DNA of 26,733 bases from Bacteroidales bacterium (GCA_024683255.1 JAIKYL010000065.1:1-26733), one strand, 5' to 3'; positions 14,166-24,044 are shown, numbered from the stretch's first letter. Notes: generated from the letters alone by a model not told the origin. A program made the numbers and translations.

Positions 14166-15887
14166 CTAATAAACATCTATATCACCGTAACCCATACGGT
14201 TCCCGCTGGCCAGGCGCTCGGCATCCAGCTTGAACATGCGCACTTGGGTGGGAGGGAAAGTAATGGTTTGCCAGATGGGGTTGTTCACTATATTGGAGAA
14301 CTCGCCGGAGGAAAGCACCGTCCAGTTTCGCCAGTCCGTAGAGGCCGAAAGGGTGTAGTGGGTAATGGTCCCCTCACTGCCGTCCTGCGGGGGCAGGTAG
14401 CGGAAAGTGGTGAAGGTCTGCGCCGAATCCCAGTCTGTGAGCATCTGCGTGGGGCTGCTGAAGAAGATGTGCAGGGCCGACGACTTCTTTTCTCCGCTGT
14501 CGGGAATATCGGCCGTGAGTTCCGGCGCCAGGTAAACGCCCAGTTTCTTGATTACGGGTGAGGCCTTGGTGTCCGTAACGGTGAAGCGGAGCTTGGTGGC
14601 CGTGACGGCGGGAAAGCAGATGATGCGGCGGTGACCGATGGTTGTGAGGCCGTCACCGTTTTCCGAGAGTTCGTCCTTCAGCGGGATCCACTCCCCGTCC
14701 ACCAGGGCTTCCAGGGTGAATTTCCGGACGCGCTGGCCAAGGGCTATGTCCTCTTCGGCCAGGAAACGGTTGAAAGTCACCGGATTGCGGAAGGTTAGGA
14801 TGGTAGCGTTGCCCTCGTGCTTTACGCGGGCTTTATCGGCCAGATTCTCCTTGAACACCTCATCTGTCATCTTCTTGAAGGCTAGGCCGCGAAGGCTGTC
14901 GGTGGGGTGGATGCGGCCATTGGGTGCTATGGGGAAGTTGAGGAGCAGGGTACTGTTGCGGCCCACGGATTTGTAGTACGTATCCATGAGCTTGGCGAGG
15001 CTCTTTACATGAGCGTTTTCGGCCTCATGGTAGAACCAGCCCGGGCGGATGCTGGTATTGGTTTCCCCGGGGCACCAGACGTCTCCGTCCTCCACGCCGT
15101 AATGCAGCATTTCGTAGGGCACATCGCCATCGGCATAAAGCAGGCTCCAGTTGGTTTCGCCCACGTTGCCGGCTTCCGTGCCCACCCAGCGGAGGTCTCC
15201 CCTATCCCCGCCGTCGTTCCAGATAACGGCCTTGGGCTGCAGTTCGCGCACCATCTGGTAAGTTTCGGGCCAATGGTAATAGGTAGTCCGGTCTATCCGG
15301 CGCGTCTCATTGGCGCCGCCGTACCAGCCGTCACCGCCGTTGGCTCCGTCGAACCACACCTCAAAGATATCGCCATAGTTGGTGAGCAGTTCCCTTAACT
15401 GATTCCGGAAATACGTCACGTATTCGGGCCTCCCATATTCCGCGTGGTTGCGGTCCCAGGGGGAAAGGTACACGGCAAAACGGAGCCCTTCCTCCCGGCA
15501 GGCATCGGCCAGCTGCTTCACCACATCCCCTTTCCCGTCCTTCCAGGGCGTGTTTTTCACGCTGTACTCCGTATAGGCCGATGGCCACATGCAGAAGCCG
15601 CAGTGGTGCTTGGCGGTGAAAATGATGCCTTTCATGCCGGCCTGCTTGCACACCCTCGCCCACTGCCGGCAGTCCAGATCCTCCGGATTGAACAGACTCA
15701 AGTCTTCGTTTCCAAAGCCCCATTCCTGGTCCGTATACGTGTTCAAGGAGTAGTGGATGAACGCATACTTCTCCATGTCTTGCCACGCAAGCTGGTTCTC
15801 ACTGGGGAGGGGGCCGAAAGGCTCCGGCCTGGTGGTGCAAGCGGTTAACAGCAATAGTGTAAAAATGAGGAGATGGGGTCTGTTCAT
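14166..15887 (-). CDS. GH29 alpha-L-fucosidase lipoprotein with C-terminal discoidin-like domain
   Basis: A 573-residue protein with a lipoprotein signal (lipobox LLTAC, Cys17), so it should be anchored in the periplasm or at the surface. The GH29 catalytic barrel (about 25-340) has FIHYSLNTYTDQEWGFG, FTAKHHCGF and the nucleophile Asp180 in VWFDGANG. A beta domain (about 345-440) and a carbohydrate-binding, discoidin/F5-8C-like domain (about 450-573) follow. It should release alpha-linked L-fucose from host or plant glycans. Compact spacing to the broken ORF downstream suggests a former operon. It diverges from the GH43 gene across an 86-nt AT-rich gap. Confidence 0.9.
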   Translation of the reverse strand: MNRPHLLIFTLLLLTACTTRPEPFGPLPSENQLAWQDMEKYAFIHYSLNTYTDQEWGFGNEDLSLFNPEDLDCRQWARVCKQAGMKGIIFTAKHHCGFCMWPSAYTEYSVKNTPWKDGKGDVVKQLADACREEGLRFAVYLSPWDRNHAEYGRPEYVTYFRNQLRELLTNYGDIFEVWFDGANGGDGWYGGANETRRIDRTTYYHWPETYQMVRELQPKAVIWNDGGDRGDLRWVGTEAGNVGETNWSLLYADGDVPYEMLHYGVEDGDVWCPGETNTSIRPGWFYHEAENAHVKSLAKLMDTYYKSVGRNSTLLLNFPIAPNGRIHPTDSLRGLAFKKMTDEVFKENLADKARVKHEGNATILTFRNPVTFNRFLAEEDIALGQRVRKFTLEALVDGEWIPLKDELSENGDGLTTIGHRRIICFPAVTATKLRFTVTDTKASPVIKKLGVYLAPELTADIPDSGEKKSSALHIFFSSPTQMLTDWDSAQTFTTFRYLPPQDGSEGTITHYTLSASTDWRNWTVLSSGEFSNIVNNPIWQTITFPPTQVRMFKLDAERLASGNRMGYGDIDVY

Positions 15888-15905
15888 AGCTTCAGGAGCT
15901 TTTTA

Positions 15906-15913
15906 CAAACATA
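15906..15913 (-). promoter_or_regulatory. -7 element of the fucosidase promoter
   Basis: The minus strand reads TATGTTTG, a full TAnnTTTG match, 18 nt before the fucosidase ATG. No convincing -33 TTTG is present, only an AT-rich tract. Confidence 0.5.
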
Positions 15914-15921
15914 CTTATTTT

Positions 15922-15952
15922 TTTATAATTATCGGCAGATTCCTTATCTTTA
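15922..15952 (+). promoter_or_regulatory. Candidate promoter of the GH43 gene
   Basis: TATCTTTA at 15945-15952 matches the -7 consensus except for its last base, with a weak TTTA at 15922-15925 and a 19-nt spacer. The ATG follows 21 nt later. Confidence 0.45.
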
Positions 15953-15973
15953 CCAAACGAAAAACGAAATAAC

Positions 15974-17314
15974 ATGAAACTAAGCACCTGCATCCTGTCC
16001 CTGGCTCTGGCCGCCGCCCTTTGCGGCTGCGCGCAGAAGCCCGCCCCCCTCAAGACCTGCATTTTCCCGGGCGACTACCCGGATCCTTCCATTGTTCGTG
16101 ACGGAAATGACTTCTATATGACGCATTCCTCGTTCACGTATTTCCCGGCCCTGCTGGTCTGGCACTCCACGGACCTGGTGCACTGGGAGCCCATTTCCCG
16201 GGCCGTGGAGGACGGGGACTATTCCATCTATGCCCCGGACATCTGCAAGGTGGACGGTAAGTTCTACATATACTATCCCACCAGCCGTGGAGAGAATTAT
16301 GTGGTTACGGCCGATGACCCCAGGGGCCCCTGGAGCGAGCCGGTGAAGCTGGATGTAGGCGGTATTGACCCGGGCCATGTGGTGGCCGAAGACGGGCAGC
16401 GCTACCTGTATACCAACAACGGCTTTGTAACGCCCCTCACCCCCGACGGACTGGCCGCTGCCGGCCGCGCCAAGAAGGTCTACAATGGCTGGGCATATCC
16501 GGCGGAATGGGAGACCGAAGGCATGTGGCTGGAAAGCCCCAAGCTCTTCAAGCGCAGAGACTGGTATTACCTGGTTAGCGCAGAAGGCGGAACCGCCGGC
16601 CCCGTTACCAGCCACATGGTGGTGGTAGCGCGGAGCAAATCGGCCCTGGGGCCTTGGGAGGACAGCCCGCATAACCCCATGGTACACACGTACAGTGCCG
16701 ATGAAGCCTGGTGGTCCAAAGGCCATGGAACCCTGGTGGATGACGCCGCCGGCAACTGGTATGTAGTGTACCACGCGTACCGGAACAGCTTCCATACGCT
16801 GGGCCGCAGCACTATTATCGAGAGCGTGGAATGGACTTCCGACGGTTGGCCCGTGCTGGTGGAGAAGGACGGCGCCAAATGGGAGCAGGACGGCCTGCAG
16901 GGAGACTACAGCTATCTGCGGGATTATAACAACCCGCTCCTTTGGGCCCGCTGGCAGCCCGGCTTTGCAGGCGGCACCCTCATGACCGCCACCGCCGTGG
17001 ACGCTTCCTACGAGATTACCGCCAGCTTCTCTGTCCCGGAAGGCGGTAGCGCCGGTCTGTACCTGTTCTACAACGAGGCGGCCCATTTCGGCCTTTCCTG
17101 CAGCGACCAGGCCTTCTCTATCCGGATCCGCAATGAGCGTAACTCCGCCACCCTCTGGAAAAAGGTGGCCGATGGAGATTGGACCCTTGTTCAGGAAGGC
17201 GTAGATGTTTCCGGCCTCCACCACAACAACTACAACGGCTTCTTCGCCCTCCGCCCCGCCTATCTCCTTGCCGGCGACGCCCAGCTGGAAGAGTTTAAGT
17301 ACGAAGTGTTATAA
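15974..17314 (+). CDS. GH43 family glycoside hydrolase, lipoprotein
   Basis: A 446-residue protein with a lipoprotein signal (LCGC, lipidated Cys19) and a five-bladed propeller domain (about 28-310). The GH43 acidic triad is visible: catalytic base Asp37 in GDYPDPS, pKa modulator Asp89 in IYAPDICK, and the likely acid Glu187 in WLESPKLF. A C-terminal beta-sandwich (about 315-446) completes the layout. Family members cleave arabinofuranosides, xylosides or galactans; the subfamily is not decided here. It diverges from the fucosidase and is followed 25 nt later by deoD, possibly on the same transcript. With the GH2 and GH29 genes it suggests attack on a complex, galactose- and fucose-bearing glycan. 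Confidence 0.88.
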   Translation: MKLSTCILSLALAAALCGCAQKPAPLKTCIFPGDYPDPSIVRDGNDFYMTHSSFTYFPALLVWHSTDLVHWEPISRAVEDGDYSIYAPDICKVDGKFYIYYPTSRGENYVVTADDPRGPWSEPVKLDVGGIDPGHVVAEDGQRYLYTNNGFVTPLTPDGLAAAGRAKKVYNGWAYPAEWETEGMWLESPKLFKRRDWYYLVSAEGGTAGPVTSHMVVVARSKSALGPWEDSPHNPMVHTYSADEAWWSKGHGTLVDDAAGNWYVVYHAYRNSFHTLGRSTIIESVEWTSDGWPVLVEKDGAKWEQDGLQGDYSYLRDYNNPLLWARWQPGFAGGTLMTATAVDASYEITASFSVPEGGSAGLYLFYNEAAHFGLSCSDQAFSIRIRNERNSATLWKKVADGDWTLVQEGVDVSGLHHNNYNGFFALRPAYLLAGDAQLEEFKYEVL

Positions 17315-17339
17315 GCGAAACTGATAAAACCACATAATA

Positions 17340-18053
17340 ATGGGAAAAGATAAGACCCCTACGCCCCATATCGGGGCCAAGTTCGGCGAAATTGCCGAAA
17401 CCGTTATCATGGCCGGAGACCCCCTGCGGGTTAAATTCATGGCAGAAAAGTACCTGGAGAATCCCATTTGCTTCAACCAGGTGCGGGGAATGCTGGGTTA
17501 TACCGGCACCTATAAGGGCAAACGCGTGAGCATGATGGGCCACGGGATGGGAATGCCTTCCATCGGCCTGTATACTTATGAGCTCTATCATTTTTACGGC
17601 GTCAAGACCATCATCCGCGTGGGATCGGCCGGTGCATACCACAAAGACCTCCATCTGGGGGACGTTGTAATTGCCGAAGGCGCCTGCACGGACTCCAACT
17701 ATGGAGACCAGTACGAGCTGGGTGGCGTCTTTGCGCCCATCGGAGACTTCGGCCTGCTCAGGAAGGCGGCCGATAGCTGCGAACAGCTTAAGGTCCCCTA
17801 CATGGTGGGCAATGTCCTTTCTTCGGACGTTTTCTACCGCGAGAATTCCCATCCGGAGCGGTGGATGGCCATGGGCGTACTGGCCGTTGAGATGGAAGTG
17901 GCCGCCCTGTACTTCAACGCCGCCCGCAGCGGCAACAAGGCCCTTGGCATCCTTACCATCTCGGACCATATTCTCACCGGCGAGGTAACCACGGCCGAAC
18001 AGCGGCAGACCACCTTCACCAGCATGATGGAAGTGGCCCTGTCCCTAGTATAA
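17340..18053 (+). CDS. deoD: Purine-nucleoside phosphorylase, DeoD type
   Basis: A 237-residue protein close in length and sequence to the hexameric E. coli DeoD. It has TPHIGA (H10), GDPLR (phosphate-binding R30), VRGMLGYTGTYKG, MGHGMGMPS, RVGSAGA (R93), the EMEVAA ribose-binding motif (184-189) and SDH with catalytic Asp209. It reversibly splits purine (deoxy)ribonucleosides with phosphate to the base and (deoxy)ribose-1-phosphate in purine salvage. It follows the GH43 gene closely; no separate promoter was recognised in the 25-nt gap. It converges on the ribosomal operon, whose terminator abuts the stop codon. Confidence 0.95.
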   Translation: MGKDKTPTPHIGAKFGEIAETVIMAGDPLRVKFMAEKYLENPICFNQVRGMLGYTGTYKGKRVSMMGHGMGMPSIGLYTYELYHFYGVKTIIRVGSAGAYHKDLHLGDVVIAEGACTDSNYGDQYELGGVFAPIGDFGLLRKAADSCEQLKVPYMVGNVLSSDVFYRENSHPERWMAMGVLAVEMEVAALYFNAARSGNKALGILTISDHILTGEVTTAEQRQTTFTSMMEVALSLV

Positions 18054-18088
18054 AAAAAAGCGCCCGGCCTTCTTTCAAGGCCGGACGC
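18052..18088 (-). terminator. Terminator of the ribosomal operon
   Basis: On the minus strand a stem of about 12 pairs (18088-18077 with 18071-18060, one mismatch, 5-nt loop) is followed by eight T (18059-18052). It lies 22 nt past the rplQ stop. The same hairpin may help end deoD transcription from the other side, though no T tract is present in that direction. Confidence 0.88.
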
Positions 18089-18110
18089 ACATCTTAGGCT
18101 TAGGTTGATA

Positions 18111-18620
18111 TTACTCTGCTGCGGGAGCTTCAGCTGCAGGAGCTTCGGCGGCGGCGGGAGCCTCTTCGGCCTTGGGGGCCTCGGGGGCAGCCTCGGCCTT
18201 CTTGGCACGGCTGCGACGGGTGGTCTTCTTGGCTTCTTTCTTGCCGGAAGCAAGGGCGGCCTCGTTGAAGTCCACAAACTCTACCATAACCATTTCCGTG
18301 GCGTCACCGCTGCGGAAACCGGTGTGGAGGATACGGAGGTATCCGCCCGGACGACCGGCCACCTTGGGAGCGATGTTGCGGAAGAGTTCTGCCGTGGCCT
18401 CTTTGTCCTTTAGATAGCTGAAGACAACGCGGCGGGAGTGGGTAGTATCTTCTTTAGACTTGGTGATGAGGGGCTCTACGTAAGGCTTCAGGGCCTTGGC
18501 CTTGGCCTCGGTAGTGGTGATCCTCTTCTTCAGGATGAGGGAGGATGCCATGTTGGCAAGCATCGCCTTGCGGTGACCGCTCTTACGACCAAGATGATTG
18601 ACTGCTCTATTGTGTCTCAT
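18111..18620 (-). CDS. rplQ: 50S ribosomal protein L17
   Basis: A 169-residue bL17. The core (about 1-120) starts [12 protein letters not shown] and includes the R-H-N cluster and the [17 protein letters not shown] strand region near the peptide tunnel exit. The last 45 residues or so are a basic patch followed by an Ala/Pro/Glu-rich low-complexity tail, longer than E. coli L17 (127 residues). Such tails occur in other Bacteroidetes. It is the last gene of the operon and starts 2 nt after rpoA. Confidence 0.96.
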   Translation of the reverse strand: MRHNRAVNHLGRKSGHRKAMLANMASSLILKKRITTTEAKAKALKPYVEPLITKSKEDTTHSRRVVFSYLKDKEATAELFRNIAPKVAGRPGGYLRILHTGFRSGDATEMVMVEFVDFNEAALASGKKEAKKTTRRSRAKKAEAAPEAPKAEEAPAAAEAPAAEAPAAE

Positions 18621-18622
18621 TG

Positions 18623-19630
18623 TTAAACGATCTTTTTCTTAGGTTCAATATTGTACTTGGTGACATCCATGCCGAAGGAAAGCTTCATCTTCTCCACCAG
18701 GAGGTCGATCTCGTTCAGGGACTTGCGGCCGAAGTTGCGGAACTTCATCAGCTCGGCACGGCTATAGGAAACCAGGTCTGCGAACGTGTCGATATCGGCA
18801 GCTTTCAGGCAGTTGAAGGCTCTCACGGAGAGACCCATGTCGGAAAGCTTGGTGAGAAGGAGATGACGCATCCTCAGGGACTCCTCGTCAAGATCCTTGC
18901 TGTCGGACTCTACGGAAGACTCGATGGAGATCTTCTTGTCGTCGGTGAAGAGCTTGAAATGGTAGATGAGGATGTTGGCTGCATCCTGCAGGGCGGCCTC
19001 CGGGGAAATGGAACCGTCGGTGACAATCTCCAGGTTCAGCTTCTCATAGTCGGTCTTCTGTTCCACGCGGTAGTTTTCCACGGTCCAGTTAACCTTCTTG
19101 ATGGGCGTGTAGATGGCGTCCACGGGAATGGCGTTAATGGGCGTATTCTCGTCGCGCATCTCTTCGGCCGGGACAAATCCGCGGCCCTTGGTGATGGTCA
19201 GGGAGATTTCAATCTTGACGGAGGGCTCCAGCGAGCAGATGTGCAGCTCGGGATTCAACACCTTGAAAGAAGACAATCCTTTAGAGATGTCCTCAGCGGT
19301 AAACTCCTGTTTTCCGCTGATCGTGATGTTCGCCACCTCGGAGTCTACAGTGTCCACCATCCTGCGGAAGCGGACCTGCTTCAGGTTCAGGATGATGTCC
19401 TGCATCCCCTCGATCACGCCGGGAATGGTCTGGAACTCGTCCTGGACACCGTTCACCTGGATCTGGGAGATGGCGAAACCTTCCAAAGAGGCGAGGAGAA
19501 TGCGACGGAGGGCATTGCCGATGGTTTGTCCGTAGCCAGGCTCAAGCGGTCTGAACTCGAAACGGCCAACGGTCTCGGTGCCTTCGAGCATAATCACCTT
19601 GTCGGGTTTCTGAAATGCTAAGATTGCCAT
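18623..19630 (-). CDS. rpoA: DNA-directed RNA polymerase subunit alpha
   Basis: A 335-residue alpha subunit. The N-terminal dimerisation domain (about 1-235) contains [23 protein letters not shown], and the C-terminal domain (about 255-325) has the helix-hairpin-helix region [17 protein letters not shown]. The protein scaffolds RNA polymerase assembly and its C-terminal domain contacts activators and upstream DNA. It sits in the usual place between rpsD and rplQ. Confidence 0.97.
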   Translation of the reverse strand: MAILAFQKPDKVIMLEGTETVGRFEFRPLEPGYGQTIGNALRRILLASLEGFAISQIQVNGVQDEFQTIPGVIEGMQDIILNLKQVRFRRMVDTVDSEVANITISGKQEFTAEDISKGLSSFKVLNPELHICSLEPSVKIEISLTITKGRGFVPAEEMRDENTPINAIPVDAIYTPIKKVNWTVENYRVEQKTDYEKLNLEIVTDGSISPEAALQDAANILIYHFKLFTDDKKISIESSVESDSKDLDEESLRMRHLLLTKLSDMGLSVRAFNCLKAADIDTFADLVSYSRAELMKFRNFGRKSLNEIDLLVEKMKLSFGMDVTKYNIEPKKKIV

Positions 19631-19652
19631 AATTTTGGGGTGTTAAATTCTA

Positions 19653-20255
19653 TTACTTGGAGTAGAGGTCAACAATCAGCTGCTCGTTGATGTTCTCGGG
19701 AATTTCCTCGCGGGCGGGGACATTCAGGAACTTACCGGAGAGGTTGTTGCCGTCGAACTCGAGCCAGGAATACTTGGTGGCGGAGGCCACGCTGTTGGTA
19801 ATAACTTCCAGGCTCTTGGAACGCTCACGCACGGCGATCACCTGACCAGGCTTCACCTGGCAGGACGGGATGTTGCAAATGGCGCCGTCCAGGGTGATGT
19901 GGCGGTGAAGGACGAGCTGACGGGCAGCGGCGCGGCTGGGGGCGAAGCCCAGACGGTACACGAGGTTGTCCAGACGGGCTTCCAGCAGGAGGATGAGGTT
20001 CTCACCGGTCTGACCCTTCATGCGGGCGGCACGGGCGTAGGTGTTACGGAACTGACGCTCCAGCACACCGTACATGTACTTCACTTTCTGCTTCTCCTTG
20101 AGCTGGGTGCCGTATTCCTTGGTCTTCTTGCGCTTGGCAGCGAGACCGTGCTGTCCCGGAGGAGTGTTTCTCTTTTCAAAGGTCTTGTCAGGGCCATAGA
20201 TAGGCTCGCCGAATTTACGGGCGATGCGGGTGGTAGGACCAGTATATCTTGCCAT
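19653..20255 (-). CDS. rpsD: 30S ribosomal protein S4
   Basis: A 200-residue uS4 with the S4 RNA-binding domain at about 92-155 ([20 protein letters not shown]). The N terminus lacks the zinc-binding cysteines found in some bacteria, so it is the cysteine-free form. In E. coli S4 initiates 30S assembly and represses its own operon; whether it does so here is not shown. Its start is preceded by a clear Shine-Dalgarno AAGGAGAA (20261-20268), unlike most neighbours. Confidence 0.97.
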   Translation of the reverse strand: MARYTGPTTRIARKFGEPIYGPDKTFEKRNTPPGQHGLAAKRKKTKEYGTQLKEKQKVKYMYGVLERQFRNTYARAARMKGQTGENLILLLEARLDNLVYRLGFAPSRAAARQLVLHRHITLDGAICNIPSCQVKPGQVIAVRERSKSLEVITNSVASATKYSWLEFDGNNLSGKFLNVPAREEIPENINEQLIVDLYSK

Positions 20256-20274
20256 TTTAGTTCTCCTTTAATGA

Positions 20275-20664
20275 TTAGACTTTACGGCGGCCCTTAGGAC
20301 GGCAACCGTTGTGCGGCATCGGGGTGACGTCGATAATCTCGGTTACGGTGATACCCGCATTGTTGATGGTGCGGATAGCGGACTCACGTCCGGAACCCGG
20401 GCCCTTCACATAGCACTTGACCTTGCGGAGGCCAGCGTCGAAAGCGCTCTTGGAAGCGTCTTCGGCAGCCATCTGGGCGGCGTAAGGAGTGTTCTTCTTG
20501 GAACCGCGGAAACCGCACTTGCCAGCGGAAGACCAGCTGATCACCTGACCCTGGGCATTGCAGAGGGATACGATGACGTTGTTAAAGGTGGATGAAATAT
20601 GGGCTTCGCCATAAGCCTCAACCTTCACAACTCTTTTCTTGGTGGTTGTAGTTTTCTTTGCCAT
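20275..20664 (-). CDS. rpsK: 30S ribosomal protein S11
   Basis: A 129-residue uS11 with the conserved [14 protein letters not shown] start, [16 protein letters not shown] middle, [11 protein letters not shown] turn and the C-terminal [15 protein letters not shown]. It binds the platform of the small subunit near the mRNA exit. It has normal length and position between rpsM and rpsD. Confidence 0.97.
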   Translation of the reverse strand: MAKKTTTTKKRVVKVEAYGEAHISSTFNNVIVSLCNAQGQVISWSSAGKCGFRGSKKNTPYAAQMAAEDASKSAFDAGLRKVKCYVKGPGSGRESAIRTINNAGITVTEIIDVTPMPHNGCRPKGRRKV

Positions 20665-20677
20665 AATTCATCAGACT

Positions 20678-21055
20678 TTACTTGGTTGCTTTCTTCTTGT
20701 TGGCAACGGTCTTCTTCTTACCCTTGCGGGTACGGGCGTTGTTCTTGGTACTCTGTCCGCGGACAGGGAGACCTGCACGGTGACGGATGCCTCTGTAGCA
20801 GCCGATATCCATGAGGCGCTTGATATCCATCTGGACGGAACTGCGGAGCTCACCTTCAATCTTGTACTCGTTGTTGATGAGGTTACGGATGGCGGCAATC
20901 TGCTCGTCGTTCCAGTCTCCGACCTTGATGGAGCGTTCGATACCACAGGTGTCCAGAATCTTCCGGGCGCTGCTGCGGCCAATACCGAAGATATAGGTGA
21001 GACCTATCTCTCCGTGTTTGTTGTTCGGTAAATCAACACCGGCTATTCTTGCCAT
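20678..21055 (-). CDS. rpsM: 30S ribosomal protein S13
   Basis: A 125-residue uS13 starting [19 protein letters not shown], with the helix-turn-helix region [15 protein letters not shown] and the [14 protein letters not shown] motif, ending in a lysine-rich tail. It sits in the head of the small subunit, contacting the P-site tRNA and the large subunit bridge. It directly follows rpmJ, as in most bacteria. Confidence 0.97.
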   Translation of the reverse strand: MARIAGVDLPNNKHGEIGLTYIFGIGRSSARKILDTCGIERSIKVGDWNDEQIAAIRNLINNEYKIEGELRSSVQMDIKRLMDIGCYRGIRHRAGLPVRGQSTKNNARTRKGKKKTVANKKKATK

Positions 21056-21084
21056 ATTCTATCTGTACTTTTATTAGTTACACA

Positions 21085-21201
21085 TTAACCCTGGCGCATC
21101 TTGAACTTGGGGTTCTTCTTGCAGATAACGTACAGGCGGCCTTTACGCCGGACAATCTTGCAGTCTTCGCTGCGTTTCTTGATGGAGGTCTTGACTTTCA
21201 T
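21085..21201 (-). CDS. rpmJ: 50S ribosomal protein L36
   Basis: A 38-residue bL36 starting [17 protein letters not shown] and ending KFKMRQG. Of the four classical zinc ligands only C14 and C27 remain; the first Cys is Ser11 and the His is Phe33. It is thus a zinc-independent-looking variant. It lies between infA and rpsM, its usual place. Confidence 0.96.
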   Translation of the reverse strand: MKVKTSIKKRSEDCKIVRRKGRLYVICKKNPKFKMRQG

Positions 21202-21214
21202 CGTTATCTAATTT

Positions 21215-21433
21215 TTATTTGTATCTGAAAGAAATTCTTCCTTTTGTTAAATCGTAAGGCGAGATCTCAACTTTGACCCGGTCACCGAGAAGGATATGGA
21301 TAAAGTTCATCCTCATCTTACCTGAAATGTTGCAGAGGAGGACATGACCGTTTTCCAACTCCACGCGGAACATCGCGTTGGGAAGGGTCTCGATCACTGT
21401 TCCGTCCTGCTCGATAGCTACTTGTTTGGACAT
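21215..21433 (-). CDS. infA: Translation initiation factor IF-1
   Basis: A 72-residue S1-like OB-fold protein with [30 protein letters not shown] and the [18 protein letters not shown] end, matching the family in length. It occupies the 30S A site during initiation. It starts 15 nt after map, with no Shine-Dalgarno motif. Confidence 0.97.
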   Translation of the reverse strand: MSKQVAIEQDGTVIETLPNAMFRVELENGHVLLCNISGKMRMNFIHILLGDRVKVEISPYDLTKGRISFRYK

Positions 21434-21448
21434 TGTTAAAAAGTCACT

Positions 21449-22228
21449 TTAAAATTTAATGGAACCATCTTTCTCAATGTAGTCGAAGGTCGAAAGTTGC
21501 TCGGCCCGGCCTTTACGGACAACAACCGTAAGCTCGTAATGCGCCGCGTTCTTGTGATCGGCGGTGTGAACTGCCCAACCATTTCTTGCAAGATACACAC
21601 CTCTGCCGCCTGCACAGATCATCGGCTCAATACAGATGGTCATTCCGTCCAGAAGTCTTGCTCCGTGGCCCCGTCTTCCGTAATTGGGAACACCGGGTTC
21701 CTCGTGCATCTCCTTTCCGACTCCGTGTCCTTCGAGTTCGCGGACAACGGAGAAACCGAATGACTCAGCGTACGACTGCACCGCGTATCCGATATCGCCC
21801 GTGCGATTGCCAGCCACAGCAGCCTCAATGCCCTTGTACAGGGATGCCTTGGTAACATCCAGGAGTTTCCGGGTCTCGGCATCCACCTCCCCTACAGGGA
21901 AGGTGTAAGCCGAATCTCCGTTGTATCCTTTGTACAGGGTTCCGCAATCGACGGAAACGATGTCGCCCTCTTCGAGGGGACGGTCGCTGGGGAAACCATG
22001 TACGACCACATCGTTTACGCTCATGCAGAGCGCTGCGGGAAAGCCATCGAAACCTTTGAAGGAAGGAATGGCGCCATGATCACGGATAAAGGTCTCGGCC
22101 ACCTCATTCAACTTCGCAGTTGACACACCTGGGGTGATCCATTTTCCGACCTCGGCCAGGGTACGAGACACCAGGTCACCGTTGATCCGGAGCAATTCGA
22201 TTTCTTCTTCAGTCTTAGGCCTGATCAT
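21449..22228 (-). CDS. map: Type I methionine aminopeptidase
   Basis: A 259-residue pita-bread-fold enzyme. The metal ligands D94, D105, H168, E201 and E232 are all in place, along with H77 in VVVHGFP, in the contexts VSVDCGT, NGDSAY, EGHGVGK, CIEPM and HYELTV. It removes the initiator Met from new proteins after deformylation. It lies between secY and infA, a common arrangement in Bacteroidetes, where adk is not in this operon. Confidence 0.96.
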   Translation of the reverse strand: MIRPKTEEEIELLRINGDLVSRTLAEVGKWITPGVSTAKLNEVAETFIRDHGAIPSFKGFDGFPAALCMSVNDVVVHGFPSDRPLEEGDIVSVDCGTLYKGYNGDSAYTFPVGEVDAETRKLLDVTKASLYKGIEAAVAGNRTGDIGYAVQSYAESFGFSVVRELEGHGVGKEMHEEPGVPNYGRRGHGARLLDGMTICIEPMICAGGRGVYLARNGWAVHTADHKNAAHYELTVVVRKGRAEQLSTFDYIEKDGSIKF

Positions 22229-22252
22229 ATCGATCTTCTTAACATTTCAAAA

Positions 22253-23572
22253 TTACATGCCAGAGCGGCCGGTAAGACGGCCGGTCTTCATGAGTCCGTC
22301 GTAGTGGCGCATCAGCAGATAGCTTTCGATCTGCTGCAGGGTGTCCAGGATAACGCCCACCATGATCAGCAGCGAAGTGCCGCCGAAGAAGCTGGCGAAC
22401 TGGTTGTTCACACCAAATACGTTGGCCAGGGCCGGCATGCAGGCAATCGCGGCCAGGAAGATGGAACCCGGAAGGGTCACTCTGGTCAGGATAGAGTCCA
22501 GATACTCGGCCGTCTTCTTACCGGGTTTGACACCGGGGATGAAACCGCCATTCTTCTTCATATCCTCGGCCATCATCGTCGGGTTGACGGTAACGGCGGT
22601 GTAGAAGTAAGTGAAGACGATCACCAGGAAGCCGAATACGAGGTTATACCAAACGGTAGTGTAGCTGGAGAAGGCGGCGGCGATACCACGGGTGGCATCG
22701 TAGCGGCCCAGCAGCATCGGGAACATCATCAGAGCCTGGGCGAAGATGATAGGCATCACGCCGGCGGCATTGATCTTGAGCGGGATGTACTGACGCACAC
22801 CGCCGTACTGCTTGTTGCCGATAACACGCTTGGCATACTGCACGGGAACTTTACGGACAGCCTGTACGAGGGCGATGGCAGCGAGGATGACGAGCACCCA
22901 GACAACCATTTCCACAATGAACAGGAGAGGACCACCCACGCCGTTGCCGGTGAACTTCTGCACACCCTCGGCGAAGAGGGCGTAAGGCAGACGGGCAACG
23001 ATACCGATCATGATGATGAGGGAGATACCGTTGCCGATACCGCGGTCGGTGATACGCTCGCCCAGCCACATCACGAACAGGGAGCCGGCCATCAGGATGA
23101 TGGTGGACACCAGGTTGAACATGAAGGGGCTCCAGGTAACGGTACGGGCAGCGGCGGGAATCATGCCGGCCACGTAAGCGGGACCCTGGATAGCGAGGAT
23201 AGCCACCGTGAGGTAGCGGGTGATCTGATTCATCTTGCGGCGGCCGCTCTCGCCTTCCATCTGCATTTTGCGGAAAGCGGGAACGAACATGCCAAGAAGC
23301 TGAACGACGATGGAGGCCGAGATATACGGCATCACACCGAGGGCGAAGATGGATGCATTACCGAAGGCACCACCGGAGAACATATTGAGAAGGCCGACGA
23401 GACCCTCCTGGGCACCGCTGATACCACCCTTCAGGACCTCGGGATCGAGACCCGGAAGGAGGATGAAGCTACCCAATCGGTAAACCAGCACAAGCAGGAT
23501 CGTGTAACCGATCCGCTTGCGCAGTTCCTCGATGCTGTAGATATTCTTGAGTGTCTCAATAAACTTCTTCAT
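22253..23572 (-). CDS. secY: Protein translocase subunit SecY
   Basis: A 439-residue, roughly ten-helix membrane protein with the plug-region sequence LLNMFSGGAFGNASIFALGVMP, YISASIVVQLLG, and the conserved cytoplasmic loops including YAKRVIGNKQYGG. It forms the Sec channel with SecE and SecG and would export the lipoproteins and glycosidases found in this window. It sits between rplO and map. Confidence 0.97.
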   Translation of the reverse strand: MKKFIETLKNIYSIEELRKRIGYTILLVLVYRLGSFILLPGLDPEVLKGGISGAQEGLVGLLNMFSGGAFGNASIFALGVMPYISASIVVQLLGMFVPAFRKMQMEGESGRRKMNQITRYLTVAILAIQGPAYVAGMIPAAARTVTWSPFMFNLVSTIILMAGSLFVMWLGERITDRGIGNGISLIIMIGIVARLPYALFAEGVQKFTGNGVGGPLLFIVEMVVWVLVILAAIALVQAVRKVPVQYAKRVIGNKQYGGVRQYIPLKINAAGVMPIIFAQALMMFPMLLGRYDATRGIAAAFSSYTTVWYNLVFGFLVIVFTYFYTAVTVNPTMMAEDMKKNGGFIPGVKPGKKTAEYLDSILTRVTLPGSIFLAAIACMPALANVFGVNNQFASFFGGTSLLIMVGVILDTLQQIESYLLMRHYDGLMKTGRLTGRSGM

Positions 23573-23580
23573 CGCAGTGC

Positions 23581-24030
23581 TTATTCAGTAACGATTGCTT
23601 TACCTCCGGCAGCCTCAATCTTCTTGGTAGCAGATGCGGAGAAGGCGTTGGCCTTCACCTCGATGGCGGCGGTGATTTCACCGTTGCCAAGAACTTTCAC
23701 AAGGTCTCCCTTGGAAGCGATACCTGCGGCGATCAGGACATCCACGTCGAAAGCCTTCACTGCCAGTTTCTCGGAGAGAGCCTGGAGAGTGGCTACGTTG
23801 ACGGCCTTGTAAGCAACGCGGGTAGGGTTCTTGAAGCCGAACTTGGGCAGACGACGCTGAATAGGCATCTGACCGCCTTCGAAACCAACCTTGTGCTCGT
23901 AACCGGCACGGGCCTGTGCGCCCTTGGTACCGCGGGTGGCAGTGCCGCCCTTACCGGAACCCTGGCCGCGACCTACGCGCTTGGTGTTATGGGTAGCGCC
24001 CTTTGCGGGCTTCAGATTTTCAAGTTTCAT
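23581..24030 (-). CDS. rplO: 50S ribosomal protein L15
   Basis: A 149-residue uL15 with the Gly-rich N-terminal arm (GRGQGSGKGGTATRGTKG), FEGGQMPIQRRLPKFGF and the C-terminal globular part with KVLGNGEI. It is of normal length. Its ATG is preceded by a strong AGGAGG (24035-24040), one of three such sites in the operon. Confidence 0.97.
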   Translation of the reverse strand: MKLENLKPAKGATHNTKRVGRGQGSGKGGTATRGTKGAQARAGYEHKVGFEGGQMPIQRRLPKFGFKNPTRVAYKAVNVATLQALSEKLAVKAFDVDVLIAAGIASKGDLVKVLGNGEITAAIEVKANAFSASATKKIEAAGGKAIVTE

Positions 24031-24044
24031 CTCTTGTCCTCCTC

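Noticed and set aside
18620..19621. A 333-codon plus-strand open frame antisense to rpoA
   Set aside because: rpoA is full length and certain on the other strand; the antisense frame matches no family I recognise and has low-complexity shadow character.
22304..23812. A 502-codon open frame on the plus strand over secY and rplO
   Set aside because: It lies antisense to two intact conserved genes; its His/Glu/Asp-rich, repetitive sequence is a by-product of their codon use.
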